Positions 10,461 through 23,454 of a DNA stretch of 64,000 nucleotides are shown piece by piece. The DNA comes from Epiperipatus broadwayi (taxonomy: Eukaryota > Onychophora > Udeonychophora > Euonychophora > Peripatidae): assembly GCA_028023455.1 (NCBI GenBank), contig JAQFVV010000354.1, positions 62,001 through 126,000 of the forward strand. Reading direction: 5' to 3'. The position numbers and the translations under genes are program-made. The notes below the pieces were generated by a model. That model was given only the letters and a program-made list of their open reading frames with translations. It ran no database searches and was not told where the DNA came from. Numbering within the stretch: position 1 is the stretch's first letter; each line of letters starts with the position of its first letter.

Positions 10461-11409
10461 GCAACCCGTGAAAGTCTTCGTATCAACATATATATATATG
10501 TGTGTGCGTGTGTGTAAAACTTCCGTTCCACATTATTAAAACATCAGGAATAATAATGCTGTGTAGTTATATACAATAATAAAAACAATAATAACATATA
10601 TTTATTATTCTTTAACCAAGTTAAACGTATATACCTGGACTAGAAATGATATGATAATATTTAGCATAATAATTGTCTAATAATAATCAATAATGGATTA
10701 TGCTGCATAGTAGAGTGTCAGATGGAGGATAATAAAATTTTTAGAGCAATTCTAATTCTGGTACTCAAATTTCTTCAGAACTCCAAACAATAAAGTCATT
10801 ATATTATTTATATTTTTTTATTAGTCTATTTATCTAAAATGGGCAATCGCTTTTTATTAGAGTATTTATTTAAATTGGGCACTCGCAAAGATCTTGAGTG
10901 CAGAAAATGTTATACTTGGTAACTTAAATTGTAATAAAATAATATTATTATTAAAAAGAAGGGAGATAAAGAATCTATTTTCTTTAATTTTTGTTAGGAT
11001 ATTGATCAATAAAAGTCAACATCTTGCAATCAGCATAATTCTCAGAGTATGGATAGTAATGGATATAATGTTGATTGATTTTAGTGGAGAAAATGCGTCA
11101 AAATGTTAAATAAATATCATTCTTCTAGTAAGAACTTCTCTTTTTTATTTTCAATGAGTTGGAGATCATCTTCTAACTTTTTGCATAATAATCATGTTTC
11201 ATCAAAATAAAATCTTAAGCAGTTTAATATACAATATTTTTGTGTTTATTTTTTCATTTAATAGATAAAATTATAAGATAAATCCATATTTTGAAATGAT
11301 ATATTGGTATATAAAAGGATGGCATAATTTATGAAAATTATAAGATAAATTGATATTTTGAAATAATATATTGGAAAAGAAAAAGGCTTAAACCTTTTTT
11401 ATATGTGCC
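10461..11409. other. AT-rich stretch, no gene seen
   Basis: There is a small TATATA/GTGTG microsatellite at 10488-10515. A direct repeat pair lies near 11270-11380, where ATAAATCCATATTTTGAAAT and a close variant each precede a short TATTGG segment. I see no coding similarity. Confidence 0.5.
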
Positions 11410-11713
11410 TTAAATGTTTGTGTAATGGCCAAATGATGTAGTTTTTGACTATAGAGGGACCTCTGAAACATCAACACAAGATAGGGACTTTATAAAGATA
11501 AGAATAGTCATCTTATTTTTAAAATAAATTCTTATTTATATAGGCCAATCTGAAGCATCTTGATTTTAGAATATGATGGTATTCCTCTTTTCACATTGAT
11601 TGGCTTATATAAATAAGAATTTAGGTTAAAGATAAGATGGCCACTCTTACCTTATTTGAGAGTGCCCTCTATAGTCAAAAACTACATTGTTTGGCTATTA
11701 TACAAACATTTAA
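11410..11713. mobile_element. MITE flanked by TTAA, family H2
   Basis: Long inverted arms: ATGTTTGTGTAATGGCC at the left matches the complement of GGCTATTATACAAACAT at the right, and GTAGTTTTTGACTATAGAGG matches CCTCTATAGTCAAAAACTAC. The inner arms continue through ATAAATTCTTATTTATATA against its complement. Both outer edges are TTAA (11410-11413 and 11710-11713), which fits the TTAA target choice of piggyBac- or Kolobok-like transposases. A TA target is also possible because TTAA contains TA. There are no coding sequences. A degraded half-copy follows at 11895-11985. Confidence 0.7.
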
Positions 11714-11894
11714 GATGCATGTGAGGAATAATTAGAACATTAAATAATATATTGATATTATAAAAGTGTAATTTGCAATATTTTTTTTTTCATATTTAAT
11801 TATACAAATCTAATCTTCTTCTGATATGTGCTGTACATTAATATTCAATTAGTGATGTTAAATATTAGTAAACTCTCAAACCAAGTCACAACAT

Positions 11895-11985
11895 AAAGAC
11901 TTTGATAAATATGACCATCTTATCTTTTGTACCTACATACTATTATATAGTCCAATCTTAAGCATCTTGGACTGAGAGAGTGAAT
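11895..11985. mobile_element. degraded H2 MITE fragment
   Basis: GACCATCTTATC, followed about 35 bases later by TAGTCCAATCTTAAGCATCTTGG, matches the inner left arm of the element at 11410-11713 with several differences. It is a truncated relative. Confidence 0.45.
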
Positions 11986-12432
11986 ATATTACATTATTCA
12001 CATTACTTACATATTTATTTTATTAAGTATTGTCACTTGCAAAATATTAAAATTTACTATGTGTTAATATTAAAAGATATTTTACTTTAATATAAGTAAT
12101 CTAATTTTTTTTTACATTATGCTTTAATGCAAATGGTTTGCAAGATTTTGTGATGGCAGGTAAAACATTGAAAGTTATCTATGATGTTATGAAACACACT
12201 ATCACATTTCATATCATGACTTGGAATCCAGGCTGCCATTTCTTAAAAAAAAATTGTGGTTGATAACTAAACTATGGCATTCCATAATACATACATATAT
12301 TCATAGATGCCACTATATATGGAATAACTCAACCTCATCTTTGTTTTTCATATGTAATATGTTTTTAAATATACTCCACATTTACAGATCTTATGAATCA
12401 TATACCTTTTCAAGATGTCTTTATTCATAAGC

Positions 12433-12610
12433 TTCAAGGATAGCAGCAACTCTCTTCATACAATAGTTCCACATAGTGCAAGTTATAGGGGTCAATATAT
12501 ACCAGAAGTTTATGCATTTAAATCCCTATCTGGTGTATATTCATCCATTATCCTCAGACTAGTTTCTCACTTATATCTGTTATCAGTGAAAAGCCATAAA
12601 TTTGATAGCA
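12433..12610. mobile_element. partial copy of MITE family H3
   Basis: AGCAGCAACTCTCTTCATAC followed by a CACATAGTGCAAG segment matches the left terminus of the better copy at 25667. The middle part, with CCCTATCTGGTGTA and TATCAGTGAAAAGCCATAA, matches that copy's interior. The right terminus is missing. Confidence 0.55.
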
Positions 12611-12720
12611 ATATCTTAGTCTTTGGGTATGTGATGGAAAAATAGTATCAAATAAATCTGATTTCTAGTTATGCACTGATAAGGTCACATTGATTCACCT
12701 AGAAAATTCATGAAAGTTAA

Positions 12721-13551
12721 AGCAAAATTAATCAGAAACAAATTGCTCAATCTAGGCTAAAAACCCAGAAAATTGACTGTAGATAAAATATTGATGATAG
12801 ATGCATTTATGATTAGGTTTTTATAATCAGCAGAAAACTGTGAACATATCAAATTTAAAATTGATATATGTAATAAAAAAAGAGTTAAAATTTTATGCAA
12901 ATTTTTGAAAATACTGTCAAACCATGATATACATTGTATCTAATCCATTATTAAATTATACACTATCCCTTGCACAAGCACACCCCAAGTAAAAATATTA
13001 AATTTTGTAAATTTAATGAAACACTATTTCAGTTACATGCCGTCTAAAAACCAAAATGTAAATAAGTAAAAAATAAATACAAATAAGTAAAAATAAATAT
13101 AAGAAAGCAAAAAGTAATAACATTAAAATTTTTAAAAAGCAAAATTATTTAGAAAGGAATTGTTCAATCTAGATTAAACAAAACAGAAAATTGGCCCAGG
13201 ATAAATTGATTTTATTTAAGTAAATATTGAGGATAGATGCATTTATGATTAGATTTATACAATCAGCAAAGAATTATGAACATATCAAATTTAAAATTGA
13301 TGTATGTAATAAACAAATGAGATAAAATCAGTTTAATTTTTTTTCAAATACAGTGAAACAATGATATGCATGGTATCTGTATCCACTATTTAATCATGCA
13401 CTAACCCTTTACCCAAAGTAAAAACATTAAATTTTGTGAATGTAACAATACTATTTTAATTATATGCTCTGAAGAAAAAATATATAAATAAGTGAAAAAT
13501 AAATATAAAGAAGCAAAAATTAAAACCATTAAAATTTGTAAATTTGATAAA
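12721..13551. repeat. old tandem duplication, period about 417 bp
   Basis: The first unit starts near 12721 and the second near 13138. They run in parallel through shared landmarks: GATAGATGCATTTATGATTAG (12798 and 13214 regions), ACATATCAAATTTAAAATTGAT, and the paired AAGTAAAAATATTAAATTTTG segments. Many substitutions and small indels separate them, so the duplication is not recent. Neither unit has a reading frame. Only two copies are present, so this is a segmental duplication rather than a satellite. Confidence 0.75.
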
Positions 13552-15014
13552 ATTTTACAGTACGGCAGCAGCCATTTTTACATTTCATAGCATCATAGAA
13601 GAATAACATTTCTTTGGCTTGCATTAAAAGCATATACATTTTTATTGATATCTTAAGCATATACATTTTATTTTTTGCTTTATTATCCTTTTCAAATTTG
13701 ATGTATAAAATATTTTGCATAATAAAATACTTACTAAACATAAAACTATAAGTTTTATCAAATTTAATCAAATTTATAAAGTACCTTTGTAAGTGATACA
13801 ATGAAAATTATGTTTAATAATGGCAGAAAAAAGAATTATTAATCATTCTTATATTACATCAGAAAGCTTAAAGTTTGAAGAGTTTAACCCAAAACCTGAA
13901 TGATTAATGGTAAGCAAATAGAAAGAAAATATTGAAGAGAAATAATATCACTTGGAGCTCATTTGATTATGATTAATAGCTGACATTTCATTATTTATTT
14001 TATTTTAAAAAATAAAGATAAGTTACTGTAAGAGTTATTATCATTTTTATTTTTTGAATGTATATAAATGATTAAACACACATATAGTATATATGTAAAT
14101 GTGTTCTCTCACTTCACTATTAACATCTACATTAATGTGTTCTCTCACTCTACTATATTATTATCCTTTTTAAATTTTATTTATAATATAACCTTCATTT
14201 ATATATTGCACACTATACACATAGAAAAGCATCTGCATTAGAATGTGTGTATGTTTAAAAGTACAATGTGTGCAATTCAGTAAACAATATGTATACTATT
14301 GTAATCAAAACATATGAAGAAAATGTGATTTATTATACATGGTGTACAATGTATATGAGTACTTCACAGAACAATCATACCTGAATACATGATTAGGACA
14401 AATTGCAAACAGATTCTAAAGAACCATTTAAAATAAACTTGCTAGTACTAATTTAAAAATGTTCCACAATTTCAGCATTGGCCTACATAATGGGAAATGA
14501 TTAAAGAAATGTTATTTACCAAAAAAAATAATATTTTAGCAGTTAAGACCTTAAACCAATGTTTGGTATGTTTAGATTATGTGGTATCTCAGTTAAATAT
14601 TTTATCAAAATAATAAGTGTAATCATTAAAAAAATAACAGAATTATTTTGTGGCACTCTCTATCTAGAAAGAAGAAAGATAATGTATATAATCATCATCA
14701 TCAAAATTGGAAGAAAAAAACTTATTGCTCGAAGGTGAAGTAGAAACAAGGATTTTATTTCACCAGTTATTTCATATAATTTTTAAGTAAATAATATAAA
14801 ATATTATATAACAGCAATTTTCTATATATTTATTTTAACAATAATACAATTTTAGGCAAATATTTTATGCCTTTGTCAATATGAATTCAAACTATTTTAA
14901 AGCTTAATTTACATTGCATACATAGTGGCATGTATCATTTTTTATATAAAATAATAGGGATAAAAAAAATTTTAATATTAAATGCTTTTATTGATCATGC
15001 ATTAAAAAAAAAAG
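13552..15014. other. AT-rich stretch, no gene seen
   Basis: There is no coding similarity. A short direct repeat is present: ATGTGTTCTCTCACT at about 14098 and 14138. Confidence 0.5.
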
Positions 15015-15200
15015 AAATGGTTCTTGAATCACAACTGGGGGTGGCAGAGATTAATTAAGTCAATTTCTTGTTATAAAAAAATAGGAATTGATTTAATTAA
15101 TTTCTGTAACACCCCCCCCCCTTCCATCACCATATTGTTGTTTTAAGTTAAATCTAAAAAAACTCAATTGTGATTACAAATACAATTTTTTTTTTTCTTT
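15015..15200. mobile_element. H1 hairpin MITE, second copy
   Basis: The centre (AGATTAATTAAGTCAATT facing AATTGATTTAATTAATTTCT) and the flanking ACTGGGGGTGG/CCCCCCC arms match the core of the element at 1029-1302. The outer arms include AATCACAACT against CAATTGTGATT. The C run at 15111-15121 interrupts one arm. Confidence 0.6.
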
Positions 15201-15340
15201 TTAGTGCATTGGCAATGAAAATGTTTAATATAAAAAAATAACTATATTATTTTAAGTTTTTAGTATTGGCACAGTAAATTAAATGTAAAACTGTATCGTA
15301 CTTTAAAATGACTGGACATTTATAGTTAATATATAAATAT

Positions 15341-15450
15341 ATCATTAGCTATTTCTACTATAAGTTAACATGTATACTCCTTATATATATATATGTCACT
15401 AGCTATTTCTGCTATAAATTAACATGTATACTCCTTATATATATGTCATT
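15341..15450. repeat. short tandem repeat, about 50-54 bp unit, two copies plus
   Basis: The unit TCATTAGCTATTTCTACTAT with a following ACATGTATACTCCTTATATA segment occurs at 15341 and again at 15395 with two base changes. A third start (GTCATTAAGTATCTG) is seen at 15445. Confidence 0.65.
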
Positions 15451-15624
15451 AAGTATCTGTACATAATAATATATGTGATTCAAAATATGAAATATTCTTT
15501 TAAGTGAAAAGTGTTTAAATTTTTTACTTCGATTGGAAATTTTTTATTTTTAAAAAATAAATGCTTACCAAAACCATATTGTAAATGAATTTCATTTGTT
15601 TCTTCAACCACAATTGTTTTTTTT

Positions 15625-15745
15625 TTTTTTAGATTTAACATGAAATAAAAGCATGGAGAGAGATTTTAAAAATAAGCCAATTCATTGTTATGAAAAATAG
15701 AAATTGACTTAATTAATCTCTGGACCCCCTCATTAATAAATGTTC
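15625..15745. mobile_element. H1 hairpin MITE, third partial copy
   Basis: TAAGCCAATTCATTGTTATG facing AATTGACTTAATTAATCTCT and ending in GGACCCCCTCAT repeats the core of family H1. The left arm is degraded. Confidence 0.5.
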
Positions 15746-15981
15746 ATCTATGTAAAAAAATTATGTTCTATCACCTTCTAGACATTTTAAACAGATGTAC
15801 AAAATTTCAACAACTTATATTCTATTTGAAAATATTAAATAACAATTTTAAAATTTTAAATTGAAAAAATAAATCTTAATACTGCCTCATAGCGAGTTAA
15901 ATAAACGACAAAGAGATTTCTCAATTTCAAAAAAATCATTTAATTAATACATCTAAAAATATTGGGGAAAATAAATGATTC

Positions 15982-16092
15982 AAATATGGTAGCCCAGAGG
16001 TCAGTCCAGCTGCCTTGCAAGTAGTTGCTTACAGACAGTTGTCGCAGGCTTGCTTCCCAGCTGATGCTTTGACATATGGAAAAAAAAGTAAA
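15982..16092 (+). repeat. tRNA-derived SINE, family S1
   Basis: It reads in the plus direction from TGGTAGCCCAGAGGTCAG (A-box-like) through a degraded B box (GGCTTGCTTCCC) to GCTGATGCTTTGACATATGG and an A run. The end matches the copies at 5827, 30402 and 49400. A clear target duplication is not visible. Confidence 0.65.
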
Positions 16093-16248
16093 ATTTATCA
16101 ATTAAAGAATATATAATAATACAAAATGTGTGAAAATACATTATATAAAGAGATATAACTTTCTGCTCATTATTAATGGTGTAATTATAAATTAAATTAG
16201 TTTATTTAAATACAAGTATAGTATATATACTTAAACTAGTTGTAATTA

Positions 16249-16345
16249 GAAAGGATTTGAATCCAGACTTTCAAACTGTGGTCATGTGTATTGGTTATTT
16301 AAAATAGAATGGATGATTGGAATTTGAAAGTCTGGATTTAAATAG
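16249..16345. repeat. hairpin with tRNA-like B box
   Basis: GATTTGAATCCAGACTTTCA at 16254-16273 pairs with TGAAAGTCTGGATTTAAAT near 16325-16343. The arm resembles the B-box end of the S3 repeats at 36822 and 37425, which carry GAAAGTCTGAGTTCGAATCC. Confidence 0.5.
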
Positions 16346-16840
16346 CCTCTATTAATGTTTTATTTATTCATACAATTATGTTTATTAATTTGATTTTTAT
16401 TTCATTAGGTTCTTTAATTCTGCTCAAAGGTTTTATATTTTTTATACAATCTGTTTTATGTCTATATTTTAAATAGGGGATGCATAATGCAGATTTATTA
16501 TCTCTTCTATAATTGCATTGCTACATTCATTTGCTCATTTATCTAATTGTTTCCCTGTATGTTTATAATAAATTAAATTGTATTGCAATTTCCACAGTTA
16601 ATTTTATTTATGAGGCATGACAACTTAATTTCTGGAATGGCCACGTGGGGTCACCCTGGACATAACTGTATCAAAATCACATGAGTAATCATGTTTAGAT
16701 GTTTGTAAACATTAAACTGATAAAGCTATTTGATAGTAAGCTATTGAGAAGATAATAAATATGCATGCATACGCTTTAGGGTAAAAATGGGTGATTGAAA
16801 TTTTAAGCAATATATTAGTATCAAATTTTGTGTGAAAATG

Positions 16841-17480
16841 TGCTACTGAAATGTTACAACTGTTCCAAGTGGCATATGGTGAAGATGCAATGAAGATATT
16901 GAGTGTGTTTGAGTGGCGTAAGAGATTCAAAGATGGGTGAGAAGATGTGAAGGATGTTCCTGGAAGCAGACAGCCAAAAACAAAGACACATTAATATTAA
17001 GAAAGTGCATGAAGTGATCCAATGTATCATGGGAAGAATTTCAGATTAACTGAGAAACAGTTTGTCTAATTTTAAATACAGAATTGGGCATGAGAAAGAT
17101 TTCTGCAAAGTTTGTGTCTTAGATCTTGACAATGTGGCAATTTATAGTGTACTTATTGTGAGAGACTTCTGGGCCAAAAAACCAATTATGCAAATAGGCC
17201 ATCCTTTCTATTCACTTGACTTAGATCCCAATGATTTTAGTTACCAAAAATTAAAAACTGTACTGAAAGTATGAAGATTTTCTACTTAAATAGATATCTA
17301 AAGAAATGTTAGATACATGCTCAACAGTATTCCAAAAAATGAGTTCCAGTTGTGCTGCTAGAAATAGGAATGTCATTTGAATCAGTATATAGATGCACAA
17401 TGGGACTACTTTAAAGGCAAAAGTAGTCACTAGTGTACACTTCTTCATGTATATTTTATAAAGATTCATTCCAAGAATTA
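16841..17480 (+). pseudogene. mariner-family transposase remnant with internal deletion
   Basis: Near 16890-16940 the frame LSVFEWRKRFKDG matches the N-terminal mariner block around YEWFKRFKEG. After a basic linker and several stops, 17062-17274 gives the C-terminal catalytic part: LDLDNVAIYSVLIVRDFWA, then GHPFYSLDLDPND and QKLKTVLKV. From the D of LDN to the D of PND there are exactly 34 intervening residues, the D34D spacing of mariner enzymes. The middle of the protein, including the first catalytic aspartate, is deleted. Further downstream, to about 17480, decayed sequence still resembles the C-terminus (IPKNEFQLCC). Terminal repeats were not identified. Confidence 0.75.
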
Positions 17481-20273
17481 AATTGACACACTTCATATAA
17501 TTCTTTTTTTATGTTTTATATTATCTTTTAAAATCCATATATTAGTTTGTCTAGATTACAGAAGGAAAATATATAAAATTAATTATATTAACTCACTACA
17601 ATAAGCATATCTATGAATATATATAAAACATCAGTTAATTTAATTATTGGTTGATCAGTTAAAAATAAGAGCAAAGTTGTACAATATGTTTTTATACAGT
17701 GCATTTTTTGAACATTTTGTATAATTATCATTTTACTTTTGTGTGTCAAATTTGTAAATATATGGATTGTTTCCCCCTCATCATTTTTGTTTCTAATTAA
17801 TTTTATATAAATAAAATAATAGATCTGATTATGTATGCAATGTAAATTGAAGTTTCAAAATACTTTACAATCACATTAAGAGAGGCATAAAATATCCCCC
17901 CCCCCAAAGCAGTTTTTTATTGTTATAATAAACATATAGAATTGTTGTTGTAATATAAACATATTTCATATTATAATATTTACTTATACCGTATATATGT
18001 AATTTATTAACATTATTTATTTACACCCTTTATAAAAATTTATAGAAACTTATGTCAATGTTTGATGAAAAATCAACTAATCCTAAAAGATTCATGTTTT
18101 TATTAATCAAATCTGAATTTTTCAGATGCATTGGAGACTAATTAAAGATCACATTAAATATAATATCCTATATAAGACTATGTGATGTAAATAATTAACA
18201 TTAATAGATTACATATCAATGATATTGTTAATTAATAGATATTCACCTATTCAGAATATTTCCATGAAATCAAGATTATTTAAAAATGAATTGAATTAAA
18301 GATCTGGCTTATCAATTAACATTATGCTGATCCATAAGGAGATAGTTAAATTACTGCTAAAATTCTTGTATAAAGTTTAATATGTGATTGAGGACTGTGA
18401 AATGGAAACTGAGTTGATATGTTTAATATTATTTCAATTGCTCTTTGATACAGTTAGTAAAATCAGGTTTGATTGACCAGAATAAGTCCAGGAACAGATT
18501 TATTTAATCTTTCATAAAAAGTTGTCTTATGTCAAACCATAAGTATCCAAGGACTTTTAGTGATCCAAAGACACATTTTAAGATATTAGTTATCTTGAAA
18601 TGAAAATCAACTATATCATATTTCTTTTGTTTTAGTAATTGTACTTCAATATATTAGCTAATTTTATTTTATGTATTTAAAAACATTATTTTTGTAGTGG
18701 CATGTTCGTACTGATATGATATTGTTATTAAACAATACTATAGACTTAGTATAATTTTTATTTTAATGTAACATATTCTGGGTAAATAGTATAACTGCTT
18801 GCAAAGATGGATTTAAGAATGACAGAGGTTTTAGACACCATGGGAAAACTCAAATTTCTAACTGACTTTTGAAAATGATCATTTGAATAGATGTTGAACA
18901 TTGTAAGGTAGAAGACCCTGCAATTATGGGAAAGGCAAAACATAATTTTAAATAATCTTAAAATGTGATTTAAAGACATACCACTGCTATCTGTCATAAA
19001 CTTATCAGTCACAAATTGTGAGAAGAATTCTGTAGGTTTCATTTGATTGGCAATAGGGAGTAATAACTATCATTCTAATACATTATCATAACAAGGTTTA
19101 TAGATTGTGCGAGTGCTGTTTTACATCAATAATAGTGGACTTATTACAGGAAGCAATTGTTATAAATTGAAATGATTTATGAAAAGATATTACTTATATT
19201 ATTCATTAATTTAAATAAAAAGATAAGGATCCGTAATAACAACCATAGTAGAATATTTGAAACTTTATGGGCCAGACAGCTTCAAGCATATTAGAATAAA
19301 TTTTCTGGTGCAAGAGTAATGATAACGTATTCTAAATACTTTTTGGCAAGATTTAAAACATTTATATATATATATAGCAGTTTGATAGAATATGCTGTTT
19401 AAGTTTTACATAGATAGGATCAGTTAACAGATATTGGATTTAAAAAAAAAAAAAAATTCAGTTGTCTTGGTATAAAAATGTCTTTGAACTATCATCAATA
19501 TTTTTCTGCCGATAGTAAATTTTATCTTGTACAGGATCTAACAAGTTATTAAACTTTGCAACTATTAAATGAATAGCTTAGAATGGATGTAATATAATTT
19601 TGAAAATTAGTCATAATTACACTATTGAAAATAAAAGAGTAAATTAAAATAATAAAATTGTTTTAATAATACAACAACATAATACGTGATTAGTATGTAA
19701 AATATAATAAAAAATAATTTGCATTATTATAGTCAAACAAATAGTCGTATAAAATAAAATATTGATTTTCAGTTTCATAATCAAGATATATTCGTAAAAG
19801 TTCCATGCCAATACACACAAAATAAATTGAAAAATAAACTAATAATCAATTATGAAAAAATAATAAATTCAATAATCCTGTAAAACACACACACCTATAT
19901 AAAGGCATACGTTAAAATTGGGGTTGAATAAAATTTGAAAATTATTCCGGAGTCAATCAAGCTTAGATTTTCATTTCATGTATTCACCCAATGGACAATT
20001 CGTTACCCATCTAATATTGGTTGATAAATGGGTATCTAGTTATTCTTAAAAATATAGTGACACCCAGGTGGCAAAACTGTTTATTTTTGCCCAGGTTAGA
20101 AATTGTAAATTCTCTTAAATAATTTTTTTTTCATTGATCGGATTCTCTAAAGAAAGATAGTATTGAAAAAACATTGCCTAATTTTGGCTAATTAAAGACT
20201 ATTATAAATTTATGTGTGTGTGTGCGCGCACACACACCTGTGTGAATACATAAAGTGTGTCTTGGGAAAAAGT
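17481..20273. other. long AT-rich stretch, no gene seen
   Basis: I found no recognisable protein, RNA gene or strong repeat across this stretch. A C9 run occurs at about 17897 and a TATATATATA tract at 19362. The 94-codon minus-strand frame at 18758-19042 matches nothing that I know and is probably chance. Confidence 0.5.
20215..20240. repeat. TG/CG/CA microsatellite
   Basis: A TGTGTG run passes through CGCGCG into CACACA. It is a self-complementary alternating purine-pyrimidine tract, the type of sequence that can adopt a Z-DNA form. Confidence 0.7.
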
Positions 20274-20470
20274 AACTTCTTCTCTCTCCATATTGTCTGC
20301 AGTTAATCTCTGAATCAATGCAGATGTTGTAGAATGATATACTGTAGTTTAGGTATTCATCAAAAAAAGTTTATGTATTGCCATGCCTGGATTATAAGTT
20401 ATGATGTAAAATGTGATATGTTTCATACCTTTGTAGAAAAGCTATTGTGGAACAACTTGTTAATATTAAA
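20270..20470. mobile_element. partial copy of MITE family H4
   Basis: CTTCTCTCTCCATATTGTCT, AATCTCTGAATCAATGCAGA, a TTATAAGTTATGATGTAAAA segment and TGTGATATGTTTCAT follow the same order as the left arm of the fuller copy at 52056. The right arm is not evident. Confidence 0.5.
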
Positions 20471-20829
20471 TTTTATTTTAAATTAGACAAAACTGCTATT
20501 GAAATATTTGAAATGATTCAAACTGCATGACATTGAAGTCATGTGTTTTAATAATGTTTTCAAATGATTTTCAAGATTTCATGATGGTGGTAGCACATTG
20601 GATATAATCCATAGCCAGATGCATTAAAAACACTGGAAATAAAAAAAATATGCAAAAAGTTGGTGAAATCTTTAAAATTACAAATAAATGCATGTTGGAC
20701 ATACTCATTGACAACCTCACTGGCATTCCATAAACCCCTATGCATCACATTTTAACAGAAGATTCAAAAAGCTGAAAGTTTAGGCACATTTTATGCTTTG
20801 TTGACAATTGAATGGAGCACTTTAGAGAC

Positions 20830-21475
20830 ATGCAAAAAACCAACATAATTGTGAACCTAAAATTTATGTTGCCACTGTAATGGGTAATAAGATATCATGG
20901 TTCTAATATGAACTGTCAGCCAAATGCTAAGGTGTGGATTGGAGATCACCAGAAGAAAAAAAATCAAAAATGTTGAAAATGTAAAAAGCCAAAACATTTT
21001 TTTACTTTTTACTTATTCTAAAAACATTATTCACCATATGTACATTGCTGAAAATCAAAGAGTAAATACTAATTACTACTTGGATGTTATGAATCATTTG
21101 TGGTTCAGAACTTTTCACAAATGAATTGAATACTGCATGAAAGGTTATTGGTCTTGTTTGACAATATGCTGGGTTACAATGCAAAGATTTCCAAGATTTT
21201 TGGGCCAAAATACATTAACATGTGTGAGCATTTATTCTACTTCCCTGATTTAGATTTTCATTGACTTTTAGTTATTTCCAAAATAAAAGTTGGTCATGAA
21301 AGTAGCATATATTGTTCAACTCATGCCATTCTGAAAATTAATACAGTTTCCAGGCAATGATTTTATTGAAGGACTTTAAAGACAGTTTTAAATAGTTTTA
21401 TAATTATTTTCTGAAATGTCACAAAAAGACAATTGGAATGAATCAGTAATAAAAACATAAATATATTTTGTTTTA
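20830..21475 (+). pseudogene. second mariner-family transposase remnant
   Basis: In order, the decayed frames give GNKISWF (family block around TGDESWVFGY), WRSPEEKKSKM, then at 20924-21124 KNIIHHMYIAENQRV followed by NTNYYLDVMNHL. That last block is a close match to the central mariner segment before the second catalytic aspartate. Downstream pieces (PRFLGQN, FPGNDFIEGL) correspond to the block after the catalytic HDN and to the C-terminus, in shifted frames. Several stops and frameshifts make it non-functional. It preserves the middle that the copy at 16841 has lost, so the two are independent insertions. Confidence 0.7.
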
Positions 21476-23030
21476 GATTACATCAGCCACTTTATCAGTG
21501 GGATATTTCTATATACAATCCTTATTTGATCTGTTGTCTGCAACACTTAATTGGTTGCTTTAGCAGTATACTTTTTTTTAATTGGTCACTTTAATGAATT
21601 ACAAAAATGACAAATTTAACAGTGTCAAAAAAAAACTATACCTAACTAAATCATAATTTATATTATTAGTATTTTATACAAAGAATATAACCCATAATTT
21701 TTTTATAAAGTATATTTTATGTAAAGGAAATAATCCTATCATTAATAAAAAATGTCAGAAAAAAACAGTACATTGTGCTTTTAATTATAGTACAGAACTG
21801 AATAGGTATAGTATTTAAATCATACAATATATAAATTTATATTTGAAATATGATATTTAGTAAAGAGAAAAAATAGGTGCTATATTCCCATATTTATATT
21901 TAGTTTCTGTTAGTATATAAGTGAAGTCATGTAGTTTGATATTGCATAATCCATGCTAATTTGCCATTAATAGTTGTCTTTAAATTCACATATTTGAAAA
22001 TTTTAATTTTAATTTAGAAGCTTAATTTGATTAAGAGCATTTTATTCAAAACAAGTAATTTTGCAAAGCAAAGTTAAGGCAACCAGTAAAAAAAAGACAA
22101 CCTTTGTTCTCACCTTTACCTGTTTAATTTGCATTAAATCTTAAAAAAATTGTTAAAGCAGCAAATTTAGAAAAAAAAAAACAGTTTGTATTATAGGCTA
22201 GATAAATTTTGTATATATAAAGAAAGTTAGATGATAAAAAAATATTTAATTAATAACTAAATTACTCTTTAGCTTCAATCTATATTAGTTTTTTACAGTA
22301 GGAATGTTGTTTTTATACAGTATATTAAACTCTTTTATACAAAGTTACCTGATATTACATATACATACTTTAAGTATTATGATATATATGGTGTTTGTCT
22401 ATTTGATACAGAATTTTAAAATGGTTGAAATATTTCTGTTCTGTAAAATATTTGGCTATTGTTATTCTAGATAACTCTATATAAAAAAATCTAAAATATA
22501 ATAAGAAATGGCATTTTCTTACTGTAAAAAGCTATTGTCTATGGCTTTAATTTAAATATTAATTAGAAATTCTGCTTATCACTTGATTTTACATATATTG
22601 GGTATAATTATTAATCATTATATTTCAAATTTGCATACATTTGTTTGTATAATGAAGTGGTCTTTATAACCTAGAACTACAATTATGGTGAACTTAACTA
22701 AAGAAAGAAATCACTTCATTATGCAAATGAACAAATATATAAAAATTCAAATTATAAATACAAACAAATGGGAAAATCAACATTACTTATATTTGTAGAT
22801 ATGTGATTTCTGCTTTTGCATATTAACACAATGCTGTTAAATCAATTTCACCATCAACTCTACCAAACTGCCATGCAAATGCAAAATGACAAATTTGCAT
22901 AACATATTTTTTAGTTAAGTTGGAAAATGATTTATTTAATAATCTGAACTCTCTGGTGTTAGCATCATCCTAAGCCACATAAAAGAGACTATGTTTACAA
23001 CTGTTAGGAGTCAATTTTTCCAATCACTAC
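21476..23030. other. AT-rich stretch with one hairpin at about 22625-22760
   Basis: ATTTGCATACATTTGTTTGT and TAATGAAGTGGT face ATCACTTCATTATGCAAATG and an AACAAATATATAA segment, giving an imperfect 45-bp stem. Nothing coding was seen in the rest. Confidence 0.4.
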
Positions 23031-23039
23031 AATTTGCTT

Positions 23040-23300
23040 TTTTTTTATTCATATCATAAGATATTTTGTAAGATCTTTATATCTACTACAAGTTTATAAA
23101 GACATCTATTATCATTTTTTTGCGGTATCATGTCCAGCTTTTCTAGATTTGTTTTTAAATTTCTTCTATAATATCACTCACACCTATTTTTTCTTTTACA
23201 AAAGTATTTCATTTTTAAATTCACCTTCCTACTTCCAACATACATTTCTCTTAAATACATAGTCTGAAATCTTGTACTGCTTTTCATTAAATACCTAAGT
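23040..23300 (-). mobile_element. RTE-clade LINE, degraded 3' fragment
   Basis: On the plus strand, TCTATTATCATTTTTTTGCG, TCATGTCCAGCTTTTCTAGA, CCAACATACATTTCTC and AGTCTGAAATCTTGTACTGC line up in order with the cleaner copy at 61345-61720. It is heavily mutated and shorter. Confidence 0.6.
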
Positions 23301-23454
23301 CTCACAAATATAACTATTCTAAAAGCTGTTGTATAGATAAAATCTTCCTATCATAAATACAACCTTGTCAATGTTTGTGTTATTAAATGTAAACTAGTCA
23401 ATAATGTTAAATTTTGAGTAAATATTTTTTATATTTGAAATAAAATCAAAGTCT

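Noticed and set aside
18758-19042. 94-codon minus-strand frame
   Set aside because: No recognisable motif, and AT-rich codon usage as in random frames of this window. Chance is the simplest explanation.
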